In this document: one piece after another, positions 58,333 to 64,000 of the stretch | Position numbering within the stretch: the first letter of the stretch is position 1 | Layout of the letters: every line of letters starts with the position of its first letter | Assembly: GCF_003576375.1 (NCBI RefSeq) | Contig: NZ_QWGE01000003.1 | Coordinates: 682,001 to 746,000 of the forward strand | Reading direction: 5' to 3' | Length of the DNA stretch: 64,000 bases | Source: Pontibacter oryzae | GTDB lineage: Bacteria > Bacteroidota > Bacteroidia > Cytophagales > Hymenobacteraceae | Translations under genes and position numbers: made by a program | Notes under the pieces: model-generated | What the model was told of the DNA's origin: nothing | Database searches by the model: none | What the model saw: only the letters and a program-made list of their open reading frames with translations

Positions 58333-59439
58333 TTATAGCTGGCCCTTAATGCTATCCATGCCATAAGTAGTGCTTAGGATGTTGATGGCGGTATTAATAT
58401 TGTCAGCGGTAGTATTGTACAGGTTCTCTCCAATGGCCGCTCTCACTTCCTGATACTTAGCATCGGTTAGTTTGCGGTCTGTCTTATACTGCAGGCCCAT
58501 CACAAAGCCAATAGCCTCAGAAAGGTAATGGCTCTTCTTAGCTTGGTCAGCCAGGTTGTTTTTGGCGGCATTCAGCTCATGTATGGCAGAGGCGGCTACC
58601 AGACGCTCCCACTCGGTGCGGATGGTGGCGATAGCCTCGTCCTTGGCTTTCATGTCTTTGGCCGAGATGGCGGCGCGGCCCTTCAGGAAGGCATCCATCA
58701 ACACTTTGTTGCTACCCAGGGCAAGGTTAACCTGGTTGCTGTAGTTAGCCCAGTATTTCGTGTCCGTTACGTTTGTCGGGAAGTCTTTTGGCGCACCGAA
58801 GTAACCGAAAGCTTCGTCCCAGTGGTGCTCCATGGTAGTGCCTTCGCCCGGCGTTACGGTAGTGTTGTCTACGGCAGGGCCTATTTTCTCAGTAGAGAGG
58901 TAACCATCAACAGCCTGGCTATAGAACACGGCGCCCATCAGGCCCTTCTGGATAACCTGGCCATACTCCACGCCTTTGGCGCTTACAAAGTACTTTTTGG
59001 TGTTGTCTGTAGTTGAGGTAAGTATACCCGCTGTGCCATTTGTTGCGTTTGTATTGGCATTTTGGCTGGCAGAAGCCACATCTGTCAGGAGTTGCTCAAA
59101 AACCGGCTGAGCAGTAAGGGCAGTCTTGTTTTTCAGTTGTTTACCAGATGCATTCAGGCTGGCATCGCTGAATGGCTGGCCAGTGTTGCTGTACATGTTC
59201 TGCAGCTTCTGAGCATCCAGGGGAGCGCCGGCATTCGCTGTCTTGATGTAGTTGTTCAACTCATCAAGCATGGCTATACGCGCTGTCTGGCCAGAGTAGT
59301 TTACGTTCTCGAAGTTATAAGTGGCAGGTACTTGATAAGAAACAGTATCGTCTTCGTCATCAGAGCAAGAAGTAAACGAAACGCAGGCTGCAAGCCCAAT
59401 AAGTGCTAACGTAGTGTGCCTTCTAAGGGTGGTAAGCAT
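58333..59439 (-). CDS. DUF4856 lipoprotein
   Basis: A 368-residue lipoprotein (lipobox SFTSCSDDED, Cys about 26) of the DUF4856 family, first gene of the operon. Family segments are YNFENVNYSGQTARIAMLDE, FVSAKGVEYGQVIQKGLMGA, EHHWDEAFGYFGAPKDFPTN and SAIHELNAAKNN. The mature protein is helical and resembles imelysin-type bundles in layout; the EHHWDEAFGY block has His/Glu/Asp residues suited to metal binding, though no function is proven. It has the operon's promoter and a 23-bp dyad upstream. Start is the ATG at 59439. DUF4856 genes beside imelysin genes are a recurring Bacteroidota arrangement. Confidence 0.9.
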   Translation of the reverse strand: MLTTLRRHTTLALIGLAACVSFTSCSDDEDDTVSYQVPATYNFENVNYSGQTARIAMLDELNNYIKTANAGAPLDAQKLQNMYSNTGQPFSDASLNASGKQLKNKTALTAQPVFEQLLTDVASASQNANTNATNGTAGILTSTTDNTKKYFVSAKGVEYGQVIQKGLMGAVFYSQAVDGYLSTEKIGPAVDNTTVTPGEGTTMEHHWDEAFGYFGAPKDFPTNVTDTKYWANYSNQVNLALGSNKVLMDAFLKGRAAISAKDMKAKDEAIATIRTEWERLVAASAIHELNAAKNNLADQAKKSHYLSEAIGFVMGLQYKTDRKLTDAKYQEVRAAIGENLYNTTADNINTAINILSTTYGMDSIKGQL

Positions 59440-59482
59440 AGGTATTTTATCTCTTTATTTAGACTGATTTAAAATAGTGATG

Positions 59483-59513
59483 CAAAGCTAAAAGGCTATT
59501 CTAATCTAGGCAA
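59483..59513 (-). promoter_or_regulatory. Promoter of the DUF4856-imelysin-HTTM-receptor operon
   Basis: On the minus strand TTG (plus 59511-59513) and TAGCTTTG (plus 59483-59490) are separated by exactly 20 bp, an excellent match to the Bacteroidota -33/-7 promoter. The predicted transcript start is about 35-40 bp before the ATG at 59439. Confidence 0.75.
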
Positions 59514-59516
59514 GCT

Positions 59517-59539
59517 TTATTTGGAATAATTTTAAATAA
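59517..59539 (-). promoter_or_regulatory. 23-bp dyad next to the operon promoter, possible Fur-type operator
   Basis: The sequence TTATTTGGAATA (59517-59528) continues ATTTTAAATAA; it is an inverted repeat of form TTATTTnnAAT-n-ATTnnAAATAA with only two unpaired base pairs per arm. It ends 4 bp upstream of the -33 box. AT-rich dyads of this size are typical of Fur-family sites, and the operon encodes a FecA-like receptor, so iron control is plausible. TATACAGTGTATA (59543-59555) is a second small dyad beside it. The remaining divergent region up to 59717 must also serve the protease gene. Confidence 0.5.
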
Positions 59540-59717
59540 GCTATACAGTGTATAAACATTGACCTAGATGCACCGGATGACTATGCAGCGCCAGTCGCAA
59601 CTTTAACAATTTTGAATTTGTATAGATATAGGGCACCTCAGTATATTTAAGGTAAATTACCGTACTGCATGCCGGCCCCTTGCTGTGCCGGCTCACCAAA
59701 CAAATCAGAATAAAACT

Positions 59718-61379
59718 ATGGATATGATGGAGAAAGAGGACGAGAGAGATAAGATCCGAAACTCACCATTTCAGATAAAATTGCCATTTATTATAGGTAT
59801 GGCGCTTGTAATAGGCGTGTTGCTGGGAGCCACAACCTTCTCTCCATCGCCCAATAACCCACAGGGCACAGCCAAAAGTTACCTGAAGTTCAGGGATATA
59901 CTAAGCTATATAGACCGCGATTACGTGGACACTGTGGATATTGAGGAACTTACTGACTTCGCAATCACTGAAATGCTGGAAAAGCTAGACCCGCACACAG
60001 CCTACATTCCTGCTGACGAGCTGGCCATGGCACGGTCCTACCTAGAGGGCGACTTTGAAGGCATCGGTATTGAGTTTAATATCTTTAAAGACACCATTTA
60101 TGTGATAACGCCCCTGAGCGGCGGCCCTTCCGAGGCGGCAGGCATACAGGCTGGCGATAAAATCATTAAAGTGAACCAGGAGAATGTAGCCGGCATAGGC
60201 ATTAACAACGAAGGAGTGTTTAAGCGCCTGCGCGGGAGAAAAGGCACCCAGGTAAACCTGACTATACTTCGCAAAGCGCTTAAAAAGCCGCTGAACTTTA
60301 CGATTGAGCGTAGCAAGATCCCGACTTACTCCGTGGATGTGAGCTATATGGTAGATAAGAAGACGGGCTATATTAAGGTGAGCCGCTTCTCGGCCAATAC
60401 CTACGAGGAGTTTAAGGAAGCGCTGGTAAGCCTGAAAGGAAAAGGGCTGGAGCAACTTATACTGGACTTGCGCGGCAACCCTGGCGGTTACATGGACCAC
60501 GCCATCCGCATGGCTGATGAGTTTATCTCTGGCGATAAGCTGATCGTGTATACCGATGGCAAAGGTAACAAGTATGATTCCAAGACATTTGCCGAGCGCC
60601 GCGGTATTTTCGAGAACGGCCCGCTGATCGTGCTGCTGGACGAAGGCAGCGCCTCGGCCTCCGAAATTGTGGCCGGTGCCCTGCAGGACAATGATCGTGC
60701 CCTGATTGTGGGCCGCCGCTCATTTGGCAAAGGCCTGGTGCAAATGCCGATCCCGCTAAACGATGGCTCTGAGCTGCGTCTCACCATCTCGCGCTACTAT
60801 ACACCAAGTGGCCGCTCCATTCAAAAGCCATATACCCACGGCGCGGAAGACTACCAGATGGATATTCTGAACCGCTTCGAGAACGGCGAGTACTTCCACC
60901 CCGATAGCAGCCTGTTTGTGGACTCTCTGAAGTATAAAACCCTGAAGGGGCGCGCCGTGTATGGCGGCGGCGGCATTATGCCCGATGTGTTTGTGCCCCG
61001 CGATACCACAGAGCTATCCGAGTACCTGAGCCAGCTGTATAACAAGAACATTATCCGGGAGTATACTTTATCATACTACCAAAAGCATAAAAAGGAGCTT
61101 GAGAAAATGCCTTTCGAGAAGTTCCAGAAGAGCTTTGAGGTAACCGAGAACATGCTGCAGGAAGTTGTTAAAATGGCGCGTGCCTCGGGGGTAGAGTACA
61201 ACGATGCGCAGTTCAAACGATCCAAAAACCTGCTACGCAACAACCTGAAAGCCTTTATTGGCCGAAGCGTGTATGGCAATGCTGGCTTCTTCCCGGTGCT
61301 GCACGAGTCGGACGAAGAGTTTCAGCAGGCCCTGAAGTACTTCAGCCGGGCAGGCAAGCTGGCGGCAGGCAATATGTAA
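59718..61379 (+). CDS. S41-family C-terminal processing peptidase
   Basis: A protein of about 553 residues, with a cytoplasmic start, a membrane anchor (FIIGMALVIGVLLGATTF), a PDZ domain (about 95-175, GIGIEFNIFKDTIYVITPLS and AAGIQAGDKIIKVN) and the S41 protease core. The Ser of DEGSASASEIVAGAL and the Lys of GRRSFGKGLVQ form the Ser/Lys dyad. It trims C-termini of envelope proteins in the periplasm. A C-terminal extension of about 140 residues follows, as usual in Bacteroidota. The ATG at 59718 (MDMMEKED) is preferred over a GTG at 59685. It is divergent from the uptake operon. Confidence 0.92.
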   Translation: MDMMEKEDERDKIRNSPFQIKLPFIIGMALVIGVLLGATTFSPSPNNPQGTAKSYLKFRDILSYIDRDYVDTVDIEELTDFAITEMLEKLDPHTAYIPADELAMARSYLEGDFEGIGIEFNIFKDTIYVITPLSGGPSEAAGIQAGDKIIKVNQENVAGIGINNEGVFKRLRGRKGTQVNLTILRKALKKPLNFTIERSKIPTYSVDVSYMVDKKTGYIKVSRFSANTYEEFKEALVSLKGKGLEQLILDLRGNPGGYMDHAIRMADEFISGDKLIVYTDGKGNKYDSKTFAERRGIFENGPLIVLLDEGSASASEIVAGALQDNDRALIVGRRSFGKGLVQMPIPLNDGSELRLTISRYYTPSGRSIQKPYTHGAEDYQMDILNRFENGEYFHPDSSLFVDSLKYKTLKGRAVYGGGGIMPDVFVPRDTTELSEYLSQLYNKNIIREYTLSYYQKHKKELEKMPFEKFQKSFEVTENMLQEVVKMARASGVEYNDAQFKRSKNLLRNNLKAFIGRSVYGNAGFFPVLHESDEEFQQALKYFSRAGKLAAGNM

Positions 61380-61534
61380 GTATATGTTGGCTAAAATAAC
61401 CTTCGGCTACTAGGTTTATACTTATTGATTAACTTTTGATTGAACGTACGGGAACTGGGCAGTGTAAAAGGCCACGTGCCTGATGCCCTGTACTTTCAGC
61501 TCCAAACCCAACGACACCTTAAAACTAATCATAC

Positions 61535-62740
61535 ATGGCCTATTACTATAAACTCGGGGAGGTGCCACACAAGCGGCACACGCAGTTCCGGCAACCCGAC
61601 GGCAGCTTATACGCAGAGCAGCTGGTGGGCACGCTGGGCTTTAGCGGCGTTTCGTCTTTGCTGTACCATATTAACCCGCCCACGCAGATCAGCCGCATCG
61701 GGGAGCCCAGGCCTTATGCGCCAAAGCGTGCCGAGGGCGTAAAGCTGGCGCCGCAGCACCTGCGCACCGTAGAGGTAAACGCCACCGGCCCCGACTACCT
61801 GAGCGCCCGCAAAACCATGCTCTTTAACAACGATGTGGCCATCAGCCTTTGCAACCCCTCGGAGCAGGAAATGGACTATTACTATAAAAACGCCCAGGCC
61901 GATGAAGTAGTGTTTGTGCACGACGGAACCGGCGACCTGCTTACCCAGATGGGCCGCATCCCGTTTGGCCCCGGCGACTACCTGGTTATCCCGCGCACCG
62001 TTATCCATAAATTCCGCTTCGATAAGAGCGAGAACCAGGTAAGGCTGCTGGTAATAGAGTCTTTCAGCCCGATAGAAACGCCTCGCCGCTACCGCAATCA
62101 CTTTGGCCAACTGCTGGAGCACTCCCCATTCTGTGAGCGCGACATGCGCCCACCCGTGGAGCTCAACACCGAAACCGGCCCGGGCGAGCGGCTGGTACAA
62201 GTAAAGAAAGAAGGCGAGCTGCACCAGTTTTACTATAACTTCAGCCCTTTCGATGCTGTGGGCTGGGATGGCTATTTCTACCCCTACGCGTTCAACATCA
62301 AGGATTTTGAGCCGATTACCGGCCGCATACACCAGCCGCCTCCCGTGCACCAGACCTTCGAGGCGCATAACTTCGTGATCTGCTCGTTTGTGCCGCGCCT
62401 CTTCGATTACCACCCGCTGTCCATCCCTGCGCCCTACAATCACTCCAACGTAGACTCCGATGAGGTGCTATACTATGTGGAGGGCAACTTTATGAGCCGC
62501 AAAGGCGTGGACCGGGGTTCGTTTACCATCCACCCAGGAGGAATTCCGCACGGGCCGCACCCGGGTACCGTGGAGGCAAGTATTGGCAAGAAGGAAACCG
62601 AGGAGTATGCCGTGATGGTAGACACCTTCAAGCCACTACACTTAACCGTGGACGCGCTACCTTACCTGGACGAAAACTACCCGATGAGCTGGAACGAGCA
62701 CGGCACTGGAAACGTGCGCAAAGGAGATATGTTTGACTAA
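61535..62740 (+). CDS. hmgA: Homogentisate 1,2-dioxygenase
   Basis: A 401-residue cupin dioxygenase that opens the ring of homogentisate, the central intermediate of tyrosine and phenylalanine breakdown, to maleylacetoacetate. Motifs YYYKLGEVPHKRHTQFR, PFAFNIKD-like (FYPYAFNIKDFEPITGRIHQ), YHPLSIPAPYNHSNVDSDEV (His and Glu iron ligands) and HPGGIPHGPHPGT are diagnostic. Length is slightly shorter than the eukaryotic enzyme, as in related bacteria. No fumarylacetoacetase or 4-hydroxyphenylpyruvate dioxygenase is in the window. Start is the ATG at 61535, after 155 bp with no other gene. Confidence 0.95.
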   Translation: MAYYYKLGEVPHKRHTQFRQPDGSLYAEQLVGTLGFSGVSSLLYHINPPTQISRIGEPRPYAPKRAEGVKLAPQHLRTVEVNATGPDYLSARKTMLFNNDVAISLCNPSEQEMDYYYKNAQADEVVFVHDGTGDLLTQMGRIPFGPGDYLVIPRTVIHKFRFDKSENQVRLLVIESFSPIETPRRYRNHFGQLLEHSPFCERDMRPPVELNTETGPGERLVQVKKEGELHQFYYNFSPFDAVGWDGYFYPYAFNIKDFEPITGRIHQPPPVHQTFEAHNFVICSFVPRLFDYHPLSIPAPYNHSNVDSDEVLYYVEGNFMSRKGVDRGSFTIHPGGIPHGPHPGTVEASIGKKETEEYAVMVDTFKPLHLTVDALPYLDENYPMSWNEHGTGNVRKGDMFD

Positions 62741-62835
62741 ACTGCTTCTAGTTTTGTAACTTGCGGCGGGAGAGAAGGTGCTCAGGTGCTGGTATCTCTC
62801 GCCGCAATTGTTTTTCACCCTTATATAATTTTACA

Positions 62836-63369
62836 ATGATGATGAGAAGAGTAGCAATGGCTGTAGTAATGATGGTAGCCCTGGCAGCAGTAGCCTGTGA
62901 CAAGATTGATGACCTGCTGACCTTCTACATAAACGAAGAGGAAACTTTTACAATTGAGTCGGACTTTCCATTGGGCGTGCTAGTGCCGGCCACACCGTTT
63001 ACGATCACTACTAACTCCGAGGAGAAATTCAAGAACAACAAGACCCGTGCTGAACTGGTAAAGGATGTTACCCTGAACAGACTCTCGCTAAAAGTTACGG
63101 ACCCGGAAGGACAGAATTTTGATTTCCTGGAGCGAATCGAGCTATACATTTCCAGCGAGGATGAACCGGAAGTAAAGATTGCTTATCTGGATGCAGTGCC
63201 GGAAGGCCAGACAGAACTAACCTTAGAGTCTACCAACGCCAAGCTGGATAAGTACATTAAAGGAGATAGTTATACTATCAGAACCAAAGCAGCGCTCAGA
63301 AAAGCCATATCAAAGGATATTACTATTAAAGCCGACATGCGCTTTAAAGTAACCGCAGATCCGTTATAA
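62836..63369 (+). CDS. Small hypothetical lipoprotein
   Basis: A protein of about 177 residues with a lipobox (ALAAVACDKID, Cys about 19). The mature part is a beta-sandwich-like domain: TFTIESDFPLGVLVPATPFT, DVTLNRLSLKVTDPEGQNFD, FLERIELYISSEDEPEVKIA and ITIKADMRFKVTADPL. No named family is recognised. The frame runs open to 62761, but the ATG at 62836 gives a proper signal peptide and is preferred. The GroES-fold gene begins one base after the stop, so the two are co-transcribed and likely translationally coupled. Confidence 0.78.
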   Translation: MMMRRVAMAVVMMVALAAVACDKIDDLLTFYINEEETFTIESDFPLGVLVPATPFTITTNSEEKFKNNKTRAELVKDVTLNRLSLKVTDPEGQNFDFLERIELYISSEDEPEVKIAYLDAVPEGQTELTLESTNAKLDKYIKGDSYTIRTKAALRKAISKDITIKADMRFKVTADPL

Positions 63370-63370
63370 G

Positions 63371-63763
63371 ATGCATACGTTACAAATGAGGATTTCAGAA
63401 GATAATAAGTTAGAGAAGATCATCATAGTAGGCGACCGCGTGCTCATAAAGCCCAAAACCGCCCGCGACCAAACCAAGACTGGTTTATACTTGCCGCCTG
63501 GCGTGCAGGAAAAAGAAAAGGTGCAGGAAGGCTATATTATGAAAGTGGGCCCAGGCTACCCGATTCCGGCAGACTTCGGCTACGATGAGGAATCGTGGGG
63601 GCAGGAGGAGGAAGAGGTGCGCTACATCCCGCTTCAGGCAAGAGAAGGCGACTTGGCCATTTACCTGCAGCGCGATGCCATTGAGATCAACTACCTCGGC
63701 GAGAAATACTTTATCGTGCCGCAGTCGGCAGTGCTGATGCTGGTGCGTGAAGAAGATCTTTAG
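63371..63763 (+). CDS. GroES-fold (Cpn10-like) protein with an acidic insert
   Basis: A 130-residue protein with the Cpn10 beta-barrel pattern: IIIVGDRVLIKPKTARDQTK, TGLYLPPGVQEKEKVQEGYI, MKVGPGYPIPADFG, then REGDLAIYLQRDAIEINYLG and EKYFIVPQSAVLML. The mobile loop region near residues 33-45 is present (ARDQTKTGLYLPP). An acidic insert (YDEESWGQEEEEV, about 71-83) sits where true GroES is short. No groEL is nearby, so this is a GroES-family paralogue rather than the co-chaperone. It follows the lipoprotein gene by one base. A strong terminator follows. Start is ATG 63371 or, less likely, 63386. Confidence 0.85.
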   Translation: MHTLQMRISEDNKLEKIIIVGDRVLIKPKTARDQTKTGLYLPPGVQEKEKVQEGYIMKVGPGYPIPADFGYDEESWGQEEEEVRYIPLQAREGDLAIYLQRDAIEINYLGEKYFIVPQSAVLMLVREEDL

Positions 63764-63781
63764 CCAGCAAGTCATTTATGC

Positions 63782-63821
63782 AAAAAGGCCATACTTGCAG
63801 TGTTGCAAGTATGGCCTTTTT
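63782..63821 (+). terminator. Intrinsic terminator at the window end
   Basis: AAAAAGGCCATACTTGCA (63782-63799) pairs perfectly with TGCAAGTATGGCCTTTTT (63804-63821) around GTGT. Both arms contain the AAGTATG/CATACTT word. Downstream sequence to 64000 shows no gene; a 12-bp palindrome ATGTTTAAACAT occurs near 63925-63936. Confidence 0.92.
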
Positions 63822-64000
63822 GTGTTTGGGGAAGTTTGTAACGAAAGGTGTAATCCAGCAATAATTCAGCGTGTGATTATCAGATTTCATACTTTAGTGA
63901 TATAAACCAGTAGCACCTCAAGACATGTTTAAACATTAAAAAAATAGTGTCCTCCAGAAGCAACTTTTGCCTTTGGTGCTGCATCTATTATATCACGTAC

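Noticed and set aside
1-64000. Word AAGTATA as a promoter -7 element
   Set aside because: TATACTTTG resembles TAnnTTTG with one extra base, but the word occurs equally inside genes and in both orientations, and the clear promoters use a different spacing.

Overview
The window looks like a chromosomal segment of a Cytophagales bacterium of the Bacteroidota, most likely a Hymenobacteraceae/Pontibacter-type organism (inference from gene content). The supporting signs are a type IX secretion C-terminal sorting domain, FecA-type TonB receptor, many Bacteroidota families (DUF4142, DUF4168, DUF4856, DUF4239, FemAB-like acyltransferases) and Bacteroidota-type promoters (TTG, about 20 bp, TAnnTTTG). 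Base composition is near 50% GC. Genes are densely packed on both strands. I saw no rRNA, tRNA, CRISPR array, prophage or complete insertion sequence.

Region by region. 1-1.4 kb: the 3' end of an S9 prolyl oligopeptidase/DPP IV, then a stand-alone RelA/SpoT synthetase. 1.5-8.6 kb and 15.1-16.5 kb: a catabolic kynurenine (tryptophan) set made of aminomuconic semialdehyde dehydrogenase, an SDR, 3-hydroxyanthranilate dioxygenase, ACMS decarboxylase, kynureninase and, 6.5 kb further on, kynurenine 3-monooxygenase. Together these run kynurenine through 3-hydroxykynurenine and 3-hydroxyanthranilate to 2-aminomuconate. Tryptophan dioxygenase and formamidase are not in the window. Homogentisate dioxygenase (61.5 kb) adds an aromatic catabolic step for tyrosine/phenylalanine.

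8.6-31 kb mixes metabolism and envelope genes: alcohol dehydrogenase, GNAT, DUF4239, Na+/alanine symporter, cation/proton antiporter, AlkB, two paralogous secreted proteins beside a beta-barrel, AsnRS, sigma-54, an Ldh2-type dehydrogenase, a T9SS cargo protein and an enoyl-CoA hydratase. 31-46 kb carries tandem DUF4142 genes, UvrA, YidH-like, LOG-family, ABC permease, QueA, IspD, an orphan ABC ATPase, DUF2795, DUF349 and EttA. 46-53 kb carries two tandem FemAB-like acyltransferases, a 33-residue membrane peptide gene, a serine hydrolase, a phospholipase C/S1-P1-like protein, a glyoxalase-fold protein, peptide deformylase and RuvX. 53-59.5 kb is a leftward four-gene operon (DUF4856 lipoprotein, imelysin-like lipoprotein, HTTM/gamma-carboxylase-like membrane protein, FecA-like receptor). 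It has a good promoter and a 23-bp dyad just upstream, consistent with metal-regulated uptake. The window ends with a C-terminal processing protease, HmgA, a small lipoprotein and a GroES-fold protein.

Two features cut across the annotation. First, the heptamer AAGTATA/TATACTT occurs about 120 times by hand tally, against about 8 expected. It lies in genes, between genes, at stop codons and inside terminator hairpins. Second, several gene borders carry short non-coding inverted-repeat (MITE-like) elements. A small membrane protein gene at 36.3-36.6 kb appears broken by a 5-bp tandem duplication inside the AGTATA word.
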